Below, piece by piece: positions 38,868 through 47,039 of a DNA stretch of 49,753 nt. Numbering within the stretch: position 1 is the stretch's first letter; every line of letters starts with the position of its first letter. A program made the translations under genes and the position numbers. Source of the stretch: Clostridia bacterium (lineage in GTDB: Bacteria; Bacillota; Clostridia; Lachnospirales; Lachnospiraceae); the NCBI GenBank assembly GCA_003246295.1, contig QKAS01000048.1:1-49753 (forward strand). Direction: 5' to 3'. The notes below the pieces were generated by a model. That model was not told the origin of the DNA. It made no database searches and saw only the letters and a program-made list of their open reading frames with translations.

Positions 38868-39491
38868 TTAAAAAATACTTCTCACATAAGTTCCTTCTCT
38901 ATTTTCATCTTTCATAAATCCCATCTTATTCAAGTATGCAATATGCTCTTTGCTTGTTGTCTCAACTAAAAATTTTTTATACCCCAGCTTCCCAAAAATT
39001 TCTTTATCACGATCGTAGATATACTGTCCAACCTTAAAGTCTCTATACTCTGGTACAACGAAATCTAATGCCACAAGAAGTGTATCTTCTTCTATTTTTT
39101 TACCTGTAAATAAACCAGCTGTTGCCATATCTCTAAGAACAAAAAAACATACATCCCACTTTTCTTTAATTAAATTATGATCAAAAGAATACTTCGTTAT
39201 CTCGTCCTGATAAAAATCAAGAAAATGTTTTACGAGCGAATCATCCTGATCTGCCTGTATCATTGTAAAAAGTTCTTTTGCGCGAAATAGTTTTACCAGA
39301 TAGTAAATATTGACTATAACAATCAGCGTATTCATCAAACCTGTCGGAACAGAATGAATCATAAAACCATAAACCGCAAAGATAGCAGACCCTACCATGT
39401 TAATTACCCTTAATTTTAAAATAGAACTTGATAAAAGTGATATAAATACTAATAATGATGCTATATAACCAATCCATTCAATACTTCTCAT
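38868..39491 (-). CDS. YgjV-like membrane protein fused to a GNAT domain
   Basis: 207 residues from the ATG at 39491, seven bases after AAGGAGG. Residues 1-78 hold three membrane helices (IEWIGYIASLLVFISLLSSS; LRVINMVGSAIFAVYGFMI; LMNTLIVIVNIYYLVKLF), like the Imp-YgjV family. The cytoplasmic rest has a GNAT-like pattern: a beta-strand/helix run VVPEYRDFKVGQYIYD and the motif B-like EHIAYLNKMGFMKDENREGTYVR. Substrate unknown. It overlaps the end of the GH43 gene by 14 bases, so the two are coupled. Confidence 0.75.
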   Translation of the reverse strand: MRSIEWIGYIASLLVFISLLSSSILKLRVINMVGSAIFAVYGFMIHSVPTGLMNTLIVIVNIYYLVKLFRAKELFTMIQADQDDSLVKHFLDFYQDEITKYSFDHNLIKEKWDVCFFVLRDMATAGLFTGKKIEEDTLLVALDFVVPEYRDFKVGQYIYDRDKEIFGKLGYKKFLVETTSKEHIAYLNKMGFMKDENREGTYVRSIF

Positions 39492-41052
39492 AAAAATCCT
39501 CCTTAAGTACACTGTAATTGAAATTCATAAAATCAGCTGAGCCTCCAGAAATTTGTGTGGAATAAAGAAAAAGCCCTACACGACATCCCATAAAATGATC
39601 AAGCAGATAATATAATTTATGAACCGGACCAATCTGTTCCCATCCATCTTTATTTTTATAAAGGAATTTTACTTCATCTTTTCCATCTTTAAAATCCGCA
39701 ATTACTCTAAATTCTGCTACAGAATTTGTGACAATAACTATGTCTTGTTCCATTCCCGGGCTCTTGTCTCCCCCTTTTACTCCCCAAATTCCTTCTTTTG
39801 AATCAAATTGCTTTTCCACCATGACGATGGCATATTTTCCATCTCTTTTTGTCATAGCAATCCACCCATAGCAGCCTTGTAATGCACAGATTCCTGCAAA
39901 ATCCCCTTCATGCAGCTTAGATGCATCAATCTGAACTGTAATATCACTGATTGGCCCCATCATTCTCTGTGTTAACACATTTCTTGCCATAACAACATTT
40001 GCAACAGTTTCTCTTGTAGTAATCCGGAGTGCTCCTGGTCTGTCTGTTACTGACCAAAGCCCATTATCTGAAGCATGATTCCACTGCCATACATTCTTTA
40101 AAGAAACAACTCCAGCCTGATCTGTCTTATATGTAAAAGAATCACTGTCCGTTAAGGGAGCATAGTTATGATTATCTCTTGTGCTTTTAACTTCAAGCGC
40201 TAAAGGAACTCTTCCTCCATATCCGAATATCGGAAAATCATTCTCCCATATAACAGGTACCAGTACCGGACATCTTCCAATTGCACCATGATCCTGAAAA
40301 AGCATTGCATACCAGTCACCTTCCGGCGTATCAATTAGTCCACCCTGTGCAATACCAGCATTTAAAAATCCTTGATCATCATCCAAGACATCTTTCCCAA
40401 AGAAAGTACCTTCCAACGAGTCAGATACAAAACATGCTTGTGTTCTTCTTTTTGATCCATCAGCAAGCCAATGAATCATGAATACATAATATTTTCCATG
40501 TATCTTCTGGATATGACTTCCTTCATATCCAAGACTGACATAATCCTGATCTGTAATAATAATACGGTTAAGGCCACCTGGCTTAGGCCCTGAAAGATCG
40601 TCCTTGAGTTCTGTTAAAAAAATCTGGGTATTTCCATAAACAAGAAATACTCTGTCCTCATCAAATAAAAGAGAGCTATCATGATAAAACCCCTCAATTT
40701 CACTTTTCACCCATGGACCAGTAATATGCTCTGCTTGGTACAAATATGTCTTTCTCGTATCGTTTGCAGCAAAACAAATGTAAAATCTTCCATTATGATA
40801 ACGCATAGATGGCGCCCACATTCCCTGTCCATAAATATTTTGACCTTCTTCTAATCTTGATGCTGGTGTTTCGTCCAGTTCATTAAAAACATAAGTCAGA
40901 ATTTCCCAGTTTAGAAGATCGAATGAGCGAAGAATCACACCTCCTGGGAACATGTGCATGGTCGTACTAATCATATAATAAGTATCTTCCACTCTAATCA
41001 CATCAAGATCGGGAAAATCAGAGTAAATGAGTGGATTATTTTTATGTATCAT
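39478..41052 (-). CDS. GH43 family beta-xylosidase/arabinofuranosidase
   Basis: 524 residues, cytoplasmic (no signal peptide). The five-bladed propeller of GH43 covers about residues 1-300: DFPDLDVIRVEDTYYMISTTMHMFPGG carries the catalytic Asp, YHDSSLLFDEDRVFLVYG the pKa-tuning Asp, and GYEGSHIQKIHGKYYVF the catalytic Glu. A C-terminal beta-sandwich (GH43_C2 type) follows. It would trim xylose or arabinose from plant-derived oligosaccharides, fitting a gut fibre user. It is upstream of, and overlaps, the YgjV-GNAT gene. Confidence 0.93.
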   Translation of the reverse strand: MIHKNNPLIYSDFPDLDVIRVEDTYYMISTTMHMFPGGVILRSFDLLNWEILTYVFNELDETPASRLEEGQNIYGQGMWAPSMRYHNGRFYICFAANDTRKTYLYQAEHITGPWVKSEIEGFYHDSSLLFDEDRVFLVYGNTQIFLTELKDDLSGPKPGGLNRIIITDQDYVSLGYEGSHIQKIHGKYYVFMIHWLADGSKRRTQACFVSDSLEGTFFGKDVLDDDQGFLNAGIAQGGLIDTPEGDWYAMLFQDHGAIGRCPVLVPVIWENDFPIFGYGGRVPLALEVKSTRDNHNYAPLTDSDSFTYKTDQAGVVSLKNVWQWNHASDNGLWSVTDRPGALRITTRETVANVVMARNVLTQRMMGPISDITVQIDASKLHEGDFAGICALQGCYGWIAMTKRDGKYAIVMVEKQFDSKEGIWGVKGGDKSPGMEQDIVIVTNSVAEFRVIADFKDGKDEVKFLYKNKDGWEQIGPVHKLYYLLDHFMGCRVGLFLYSTQISGGSADFMNFNYSVLKEDFYEKY

Positions 41053-41199
41053 TTAAAAACCTCCATAGTAACCTTTTATGAATCACAGTTTTGTTACAAA
41101 TAATGCTATTACATTTTATCATGATACACGATTCTTGAAAAGAAAAACCGATATCCGACAATTTGTTTTAAATCTATGAATTGATAGAAAATCACGCGC

Positions 41200-41227
41200 T
41201 TGTATTCTTTATAGTTTATGATATAAT
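41200..41227 (+). promoter_or_regulatory. Promoter of yjdF
   Basis: TTGTAT (41200-41205) and TATAAT (41222-41227) are 16 bases apart, with TG one base before the -10. Start near 41234. Confidence 0.7.
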
Positions 41228-41239
41228 TTTAAAATGCAA

Positions 41240-41355
41240 AGATAAAAACACAACGTATGACACCATTGTCATATTGATCCGGTTGGTAGTCCGGGCGCAG
41301 TCAAAACTGTAAGTAACCTGCCTCCTTGGTTGTCCTTTCTTTGTTCATCAAAATT
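41240..41355 (+). promoter_or_regulatory. yjdF-type riboswitch leader (azaaromatic sensing)
   Basis: A structured leader of about 120 nt lies between the promoter and yjdF. It has GAC/GTC and CCGG/CCGG stems and a CAG/CTG stem in its centre, with conserved-looking runs such as GGTAGTCCGGGCGCAGTC and AAGTAACCTGC. The yjdF RNA motif, known to bind azaaromatic compounds, sits upstream of yjdF genes in Firmicutes, and the gene here is yjdF. I call it by position and by resemblance; I could not align it to the family model. Confidence 0.6.
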
Positions 41356-41369
41356 AAGGAGGATTCGTG

Positions 41370-41785
41370 ATGGACAAAGTAATCACAAAATTAACAGTTT
41401 TTTTGAAGAACCTTTTTGGGTAGGCGTTTTTGAAAAAGCATGGGATGAGAAAGTATCTGTATCTAAAATTACATTTGGCACAGAACCTAAAGACTATGAA
41501 ATCAATCTTTTTATTCATGAACAATACTATACCATCCCCTTTAGTCCAACTGTTTCAGTAGTAGTGAAAAATGTAAAGTATCATCCCAAAAAAATGATGA
41601 GGCTCGTTAAAAAACAAGTTTCCGAAAAAGGAATTGGTACAAAGTCTCAGCTGGCACTAAAGTTACAACAGGAAGAACAAAAACGAATACGAAAAACAGT
41701 TAGTAAAGAACAAAAAAAAGCCAGACAAGAGTATCTGTTTGACTTAAAACAGCAAAAGCGAAAAGAAAAACACAGGGGCAGGTAA
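41370..41785 (+). pseudogene. yjdF: yjdF (DUF2992) gene with a one-base frameshift in a T run
   Basis: The ATG at 41370 lies seven bases after AAGGAGG and begins MDKVITKLTVFF, which fits the family start. The family continues as FFEEPFWVGVFEKAW, but this sits in another frame: the T run before GAA (41398-41404) has seven T where eight would keep the frame. A longer frame from an ATG at 41330 is open but has no ribosome binding site and lies in the riboswitch leader. The rest (TFGTEPKDYEINLFI; a basic C-terminus EQKKARQEYLFDLKQQKRKEK) is intact. Possible causes are a true mutation, a sequencing error, or slippage at the T run. YjdF protein function is unclear. Confidence 0.82.
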
Positions 41786-41988
41786 TGCCCCTGTGTTTTG
41801 TTCAATACTATTGATGCCTTTTTGACAATAGTACCACCGTCTCCACATGTGTCGGGTGTTGAAGAAGTAACCAAATCTTTCACCACGACAGAGCAAGAAT
41901 GCTCCAAATTTTCTGCCGACATATCACTATCTTGTACAGTACTTAATTTATTATTTTGAACACCCAACAAGCTTGCCTGTTTATCCAT
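41647..41988 (-). CDS. Small satellite gene after the recombinase, 3' end replaced by host sequence
   Basis: The frame begins at the ATG 41988, one base after the recombinase stop, with AGAGG nine bases upstream. Its first 45 codons (MDKQASLLGVQNNKLSTVQD; SAENLEHSCSVVVKDL) look like real coding sequence. From about 41835 on the frame runs through the possible attachment site and then antisense to yjdF (Phe/Cys-rich nonsense). So the true gene probably spans the junction and would end differently in the excised circle. Function unknown. Confidence 0.4.
   Translation of the reverse strand: MDKQASLLGVQNNKLSTVQDSDMSAENLEHSCSVVVKDLVTSSTPDTCGDGGTIVKKASIVLNKTQGHYLPLCFSFRFCCFKSNRYSCLAFFCSLLTVFRIRFCSSCCNFSAS
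41767..41799 (+). terminator. Terminator of yjdF
   Basis: AAAACACAGGGGC (41767-41779) pairs with GCCCCTGTGTTTT (41787-41799) around the TAA stop codon. Strong, GC-rich. Confidence 0.9.
41803..41834. other. Candidate attachment site of the serine-recombinase island
   Basis: TACTATTG (41807-41814) and CAATAGTA (41826-41833) form an inverted repeat around an 11-base centre. Its size and symmetry fit a serine-recombinase attachment site, and it lies between the host yjdF terminator and the island's recombinase genes. The matching site at the other end was not found in the window. Confidence 0.4.
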
Positions 41989-41989
41989 C

Positions 41990-43675
41990 TTATCCAACCT
42001 CTCTCGTTAAATTCTTGTATCGTTCCTTTACATCATCCAGTGATTTGATTCCATTCCCTTTGAATACAAAGGTAAGTTTAAAAGGATCAATATTACCATC
42101 TTCATCCTCTGCTCCAACAATCACTTTTTCTACAATGCTTTCAAAAACGGTACGATCAAATTCATCTAGCACATCTTCTTTTTGAAGTGCTAATCGAAGT
42201 TCTGACATACGCTTGCCGATGTTTTTCTGTTCCTTTACATTTTCTAATAAAACCTCCTTCTCGTCAACTAACTTCGTAATTTTATTTGTAAATTCATCAT
42301 ACTTCTCATCGTAGGCTGGCTTTGTTAAGGTATCCTCCAATAACATATCTGTCAGCTTCTTTCGCTTACTCTCAAGGGAAGATATATCTTTCTTCACCTG
42401 CTCCAACCGTTTTGCATCCTTATTATCAGAAATAACATCTTCTACTGTATTAAGAACAGAATCCAGTACATCATCAAAACTATCTGCTAGAAGTTTGTAT
42501 GCTTCCAGAAATGCACCTTGAATAATTGTTTCATCAACAGATTTACTATGAGTACATAAATCTTTTCCTTTATTCGCGGCTGTTCTACAATACCACACAG
42601 GTTTCTCATAAGTGGAACTGCTATGAAATGTTCTTCTTGTAAGCTTCGTTCCACAGAATCCACATTCACACATACTGCTAAGTGCATATTTGCGCATATA
42701 TTTTTCTCGCTTACCATCTGCACTAAGTTGTGTCTGGTGGGCTCGTGACATTCGAATCACCTGCGCCTTATCCCAATCCTCCGCTGAAATAATTGCCTCG
42801 TGATGATTCTTAATATAGAACTGATCTTCTTCTCCAAAATTCTCGATTCTTCTCTTATTAATAGGATCAACCGTAAATGTTTTTCCAAGAAGTGCATCGC
42901 CCTTGTATTTCTCATTCTTGATGATTCCTCGAATTCCACTGTCACCCCACTTAGCTTCACCCTTTTTATTTGGTATGCCCATTGCTGTCAATTGTTTTGC
43001 TATGGTATAAGCTCCATAACCCTGAAGATATAAATCAAAAATCAGACGAACCGTTTCTGCTTCCTTCTCATTTACAGTAATGCTTTTGTCCTCAGGATGA
43101 TAATCGTATCCAAGACTTCCATTATAGCCAATCAGTTCACCACGTTTCATCTTCATTTTGAGCCCCATCTTAACATTTGCAGAAATCGTTTCCACATCCT
43201 GCTGAGCTATGGAACTTAGAATTGTTAACAGCAGTTCTCCATTCATGGATAAGGTATTAATATTCTCATTTTCAAATACTACCGCTATCTGTCTGTCCTT
43301 AAGCATTCTTACATAAGTTAAGGTATCCACTGTATTTCTGGCAAATCTTGAAATGGATTTTGTTAGAATCATATCAATTTTCCCATCCATACAATCCTGT
43401 ATCATCTGCTGAAAACCATCTCTCTTGTTTGACTGGGTACCAGTAATTGCTTCATCAGAATAAATACCAGCAAAAACCCACTCTTTATTTTGCTTGATTT
43501 TATCTTTGTAATATTGAATCTGTGATTGAAAACTTCCAAGCTGTTCTTCTTCATCCGTACTAACTCGTGCATATGCTGCAACACGATTTCTTTCTATTTT
43601 CACCCCCTCTCCGCTGATGCTACGTCTTCTTGCAACACTGCCTGTACTGGCTTTGATCACTTCAACTTCCTTCAT
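41990..43675 (-). CDS. Large serine recombinase (site-specific integrase/resolvase)
   Basis: 561 residues from the ATG at 43675, after AAGGAG. N-terminal catalytic domain: RVAAYARVSTDEEEQLGSFQSQIQYY with the nucleophile Ser near 39, ISRFARNTVDTLTYVRMLKDR. Recombinase domain: GAYTIAKQLTAMGIPNKKG and WGDSGIRGIIKNEKYKGDALLG. Zinc ribbon: MCECGFCGTKLTRR and WYCRTAANKGKDLCTHSKSVD. A coiled coil follows at about 430-490. It belongs to the Tn4451 TnpX / SpoIVCA-like group that moves elements by excision and integration at short sites. It marks the left end of the island. Confidence 0.95.
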   Translation of the reverse strand: MKEVEVIKASTGSVARRRSISGEGVKIERNRVAAYARVSTDEEEQLGSFQSQIQYYKDKIKQNKEWVFAGIYSDEAITGTQSNKRDGFQQMIQDCMDGKIDMILTKSISRFARNTVDTLTYVRMLKDRQIAVVFENENINTLSMNGELLLTILSSIAQQDVETISANVKMGLKMKMKRGELIGYNGSLGYDYHPEDKSITVNEKEAETVRLIFDLYLQGYGAYTIAKQLTAMGIPNKKGEAKWGDSGIRGIIKNEKYKGDALLGKTFTVDPINKRRIENFGEEDQFYIKNHHEAIISAEDWDKAQVIRMSRAHQTQLSADGKREKYMRKYALSSMCECGFCGTKLTRRTFHSSSTYEKPVWYCRTAANKGKDLCTHSKSVDETIIQGAFLEAYKLLADSFDDVLDSVLNTVEDVISDNKDAKRLEQVKKDISSLESKRKKLTDMLLEDTLTKPAYDEKYDEFTNKITKLVDEKEVLLENVKEQKNIGKRMSELRLALQKEDVLDEFDRTVFESIVEKVIVGAEDEDGNIDPFKLTFVFKGNGIKSLDDVKERYKNLTREVG

Positions 43676-43750
43676 ATAAAAATCTCCTTTCAATCATCCC
43701 GGGACGAAACAGTAATATCTGATTACATCCCTATCATAGCCTCTATTTCA

Positions 43751-43799
43751 ATTGTGAACGAACCTGTGAAACAAATATTTGTATTCACAGGTTCACAAT
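43751..43799. other. Long inverted repeat upstream of the recombinase
   Basis: ATTGTGAAC (43751-43759) and ACCTGTGAA just after it pair with TTCACAGGTTCACAAT (43784-43799), forming a bulged hairpin between the 51-residue gene and the recombinase. No T run follows on either strand, so it may be an operator, an attenuator or a processing site. Confidence 0.6.
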
Positions 43800-43810
43800 T
43801 ATCTTCCTTA

Positions 43811-43966
43811 TTATGCTGCTGGCTTATATACCACATTATCTGTGATATGGTACTCCGCCTTCAGTCTGTTTCTTACCATAAGATATTCGGTGTCACTCAA
43901 TAACCCCATACGATATATTTTTGCTACTACCGCCATCTTCTTGCTAAATTCCAACTGTTTATTCAT
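43811..43966 (-). CDS. Small SHOCT-like protein
   Basis: 51 residues, basic. AKIYRMGLLSDTEYLMVRNRLKAEYHI has the pattern of the short SHOCT domain (helix, 'GLLSDTEY' turn, helix), often found at the ends of oligomeric or nucleic-acid-binding proteins. AGGAGGGG lies six bases before the ATG. Similar small genes precede large serine recombinases in clostridial elements, so it may regulate excision; that is inference. Confidence 0.65.
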   Translation of the reverse strand: MNKQLEFSKKMAVVAKIYRMGLLSDTEYLMVRNRLKAEYHITDNVVYKPAA

Positions 43967-43996
43967 CGAAAACCCCTCCTCTCATATTTGTTACGG

Positions 43997-44296
43997 TTAA
44001 TCACCCCGCTTTCTGTATTTGATAAATTCATGAGATAAACCCAGACGCTTGTTTGGTGTTTTGGCTTCCATTTGTAGAGTGGAGCGGTAGCTTTTGCTTC
44101 CATCCAGCCATCTATCTAATATCTGATAACTGCGGGCCTCTCCTGCGCGAGATCCTCTCCCAACTTGACGTGATTCCTTTTCTCCCTGCTCCAACCAGTT
44201 AGTATCTATCTTGACTTTTCTGATTATCTTCGCCAGGGCGGACTTCCCCCGGTACCCCTCTTTTGTACTTTTCCAAATGATTCTTTTTTCTCTCAT
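43997..44296 (-). CDS. Basic 99-residue hypothetical protein
   Basis: 99 residues, strongly basic, with Trp, Arg and Gly richness (NWLEQGEKESRQVGRGSRAG; SYQILDRWLDGSKSYRSTLQ). The GC content is higher than its neighbours. Only a weak AAGG precedes the ATG. It ends 30 bases upstream of the SHOCT-like gene on the same strand. I do not recognise it; it may be a real small island gene or a chance frame over structured DNA. Confidence 0.4.
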   Translation of the reverse strand: MREKRIIWKSTKEGYRGKSALAKIIRKVKIDTNWLEQGEKESRQVGRGSRAGEARSYQILDRWLDGSKSYRSTLQMEAKTPNKRLGLSHEFIKYRKRGD

Positions 44297-44622
44297 TTGT
44301 AGCCTTGGAACTAACTATCAGTTCTGTACTTGCTGGTACGGTTACGGGCACCTTTCACTCTACAGCCTATGAATCCAGCTCTTGCTGGATTATTTGTCAA
44401 TGTACAATTCACAAACAATTTTGATAGAACATTTGTTTGTAACATGTTATAATGTTGATAGCAGTTTCATCCGTTTCTGGTTGTTCGTGCTACCGTTTTC
44501 ATATGCTAATGATACTAAGAAGATGGAGTTCAAACTATTGACGGAGACTTAGCGACGACTTAACAAAAACGAAATTTTGAAGTGAAATATAAGATAATTC
44601 CATAGAAAGAAGATATGACAGA
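44297..44622 (+). promoter_or_regulatory. Control region of the STAND gene
   Basis: This 326-base gap has no gene. It holds a perfect hairpin AATCCAGC/GCTGGATT (44372-44391); an inverted repeat ACAAACAA (44411-44418) with TTGTTTGT (44433-44440); a GAACATTTGTTT motif (44427-44438) close to the Gram-positive LexA (SOS) box; and TATAAT at 44448-44453 with no clear -35. Transcription from there gives a leader of about 160 nt. The start region carries a four-codon frame ATG ACA GAT TGA (44615-44626) whose TGA overlaps the TTG start of the STAND gene. Confidence 0.5.
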
Positions 44623-46938
44623 TTGAAGAACAGACTCACCTTTGTAAATGTAATAGGCATTCTGCTAGATAATAAAAAGAAAACTTACTCCCAACACCAG
44701 CTGATTCGAAATCTTTTTTCTGTCACTTTACAAGATGATGAAGATTTTGAAATTACTGACGCTGATGCCAGCAAATATAGCTACTGGTGCAGCGGTACAA
44801 GACCGATTCCAATGGATATCGTGAATACTTATGAAGAAGATGATAATTTTGTATTTATGGAAGAGGATTTTAAAGAAAAGATTATTCCTAACCTTTTGAA
44901 CGTGACAAATGCACGGTCGGAAATAGAAACATTAATTCATGATAGTCGTAGCACCATTGGCAATGATTATATTAATGAATTGGTATCCATAAGTTCTACA
45001 GCCAAATTTTTTACCGCGGTAGTTCGCTATGCAATCCTAAGTGACCACGGAAACAATTCACTATATTCTCCAGATTTATCAGATATCTTGCTAAACGGAC
45101 GTGTTCCATCTACAACGAAAGAATTTCTTGGGAGAAAAACTGAATTAAAAGAAATAGCAAAATTGTTTCAAGAACATTCTCTTGTATTCGTAACTGGGAT
45201 TGCAGGAATTGGGAAAAGTGAATTTGCCAAAGAATATGCCAACAAGAACAAGAAGAAATACACAAATATCCTGTTTATGCACTATGAAGGAAATCTTAAG
45301 AAATGTATTGCAAGTCTTGAATATGCTGAAGATTCGGTTGAAATGTCAGAAGAAGAACTATTTGAAACACATATGAAAATATTAAAGAAGCTTCATGCTG
45401 ACAGTTTACTTATTATTGATAACTTCAATGTACTGCCAAAGGATGATGCATACTTTAAGGAACTCATAAAGTGCGATTTTCAGATACTGATTACTACAAG
45501 ATGTAAAATCACACATTTTGAATCAATTCAACTTAATGAACTTGATTCAGAGAAAGAGATTTCAACGCTCTTTTATAAATACTGCCCAGCTTCTATAGAT
45601 GTTCCTGAAACTGTGGCAGAAATCATTTCAGAATTAAGAGGGCATACTCTGAGTGTCTGTCTTGCTGCACTCTCCCTTTCTGCAAGTGGAATAGAGCCTG
45701 AAGAACTGCTATATGAATTAAAATCCTGTGGACTGAATATTTCATCTGGAGAGTCTATCGAATTATATAAGGACGAGGAATTTTCTGAAGCGCTGATGAT
45801 TGAGCATCTGCGAAAGTTGCTACAATTAAACCAACTTTCCCCTGAACAATTAGATATACTGCGCAACTTATCTCTACTTCCTGCCTCTGGTGTATTAAAG
45901 GCTTCAATTAAAAAATGGTTGCAGCTGTCCAATCTAAATGATGTAAATCATATGATTCGATATGGATTTATTATGGATGATTCAGAGAATAAAAAAATCA
46001 GCCTCCATCCTCTAATTCAAGATGTGGCTGTAATTGAAACGCTACCTTCAGTATCTAATTGTAGAACTATGCTTGATCGCCTACATCTTATCTGTCTTAC
46101 CCACGGATTGGAAGTCCGCAGACCAGACAATGTTATCAGCAGTCTGATAAGTATTAATGAGCATATTATAAATGATGAACCAGATTATTACCTACTGTTC
46201 CTTCAAGATATGTTTCCATATTTTGATAAATATTTGATTATTGATTATCTGCCAAAACTTGTAGAACGCATTTCTTATGAAATGGATCGTCATCAGTTAA
46301 ATTCACCTTGTGATAAGGCGCTACTTCTAGATTATAAAGCAGAACTGTTTGTGCTAAAAAAGGATTACTGCAATGCCCTTAAGAAGCGTACCAAAGCACT
46401 GGAATTATTAACACCATTACTAACTGCTGATGCAGACAAACGTACTGCAAATCTGGTTTCAAACCTATACAATAATATTTCCAATGTGTATCTGCTTATA
46501 AAAAAAGGAAAAGAAGCTATCACGAATCTGAAACAGGCATTTCAAATCAGGAAAGAATATGGGATTTTTGAAACACATGATAGTTTACAGCAGATGATGA
46601 ATATCACCAATATTCTTATTCTTGCAAAAGAATATACGCAGGCTGAACAACTACTTGAGTTCTATGAAAATATCGTGTTAGAAACAGAAAGTAAAACTTC
46701 ATTTGACTATGGCATCTGCCAACTTGGAAAAGGGATTGTTGCATTATCAACCAATGATCCGGTTCATTCCGAAACATATCTGCTCAATGCCGAAAAATTA
46801 ATCAGCGATGCTATTGGTACCGACAACGAATATAGTAAAACTGCTTATCGTTACCTTTATAGCCTTTATAGCAGGTGGCATAAGAATGACAGAGCTTTGG
46901 AATATAAGGATAAGATTCTAGGACTTTGCTTGTCCTGA
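44623..46938 (+). CDS. STAND (NB-ARC-like) NTPase with TPR C-terminus
   Basis: 771 residues from the TTG at 44623; no ATG with a good site fits. Residues about 1-165 are an unfamiliar domain (YSQHQLIRNLF; SKYSYWCSGTRPIPMDIVNTY; STAKFFTAVVRYAILSDHG). STAND core: FLGRKTELKEI, Walker A GIAGIGKS (192-199), Walker B LLIIDN (262-267), ILITTRC sensor and a winged-helix part (LSPEQLDILRNLSLLPASGV). Residues about 550-771 are helical repeats of TPR type (ALLLDYKAELFVLKKDYCNA; NISNVYLLIKKGKEAITNL). Such proteins are molecular switches in regulation and in phage defence (Avs-like). The sequence does not show which effector, if any, it carries. Confidence 0.88.
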   Translation: MKNRLTFVNVIGILLDNKKKTYSQHQLIRNLFSVTLQDDEDFEITDADASKYSYWCSGTRPIPMDIVNTYEEDDNFVFMEEDFKEKIIPNLLNVTNARSEIETLIHDSRSTIGNDYINELVSISSTAKFFTAVVRYAILSDHGNNSLYSPDLSDILLNGRVPSTTKEFLGRKTELKEIAKLFQEHSLVFVTGIAGIGKSEFAKEYANKNKKKYTNILFMHYEGNLKKCIASLEYAEDSVEMSEEELFETHMKILKKLHADSLLIIDNFNVLPKDDAYFKELIKCDFQILITTRCKITHFESIQLNELDSEKEISTLFYKYCPASIDVPETVAEIISELRGHTLSVCLAALSLSASGIEPEELLYELKSCGLNISSGESIELYKDEEFSEALMIEHLRKLLQLNQLSPEQLDILRNLSLLPASGVLKASIKKWLQLSNLNDVNHMIRYGFIMDDSENKKISLHPLIQDVAVIETLPSVSNCRTMLDRLHLICLTHGLEVRRPDNVISSLISINEHIINDEPDYYLLFLQDMFPYFDKYLIIDYLPKLVERISYEMDRHQLNSPCDKALLLDYKAELFVLKKDYCNALKKRTKALELLTPLLTADADKRTANLVSNLYNNISNVYLLIKKGKEAITNLKQAFQIRKEYGIFETHDSLQQMMNITNILILAKEYTQAEQLLEFYENIVLETESKTSFDYGICQLGKGIVALSTNDPVHSETYLLNAEKLISDAIGTDNEYSKTAYRYLYSLYSRWHKNDRALEYKDKILGLCLS

Positions 46939-46968
46939 TATACCCTGTAACGAAAAACATCCCCGAAG

Positions 46969-46992
46969 TCCTCTCTACTGGATTTCAGGGAT
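46969..46992 (+). terminator. Terminator between the STAND gene and the opposing operon
   Basis: ATCCCC-GAAGTCC (46969-46981) pairs with GGATTTC-AGGGAT (46980-46992) around a short loop, followed by ATTTTAATT on the plus strand. Confidence 0.6.
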
Positions 46993-47039
46993 ATTTTAAT
47001 TAACAATGGCTTTTTAGACTTATTATGATTCTTTATATC

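Noticed and set aside
41330..41369. Upstream ATG giving an unbroken yjdF frame
   Set aside because: No ribosome binding site, lies in the leader, and the family N-terminus is in the other frame after AAGGAGG.
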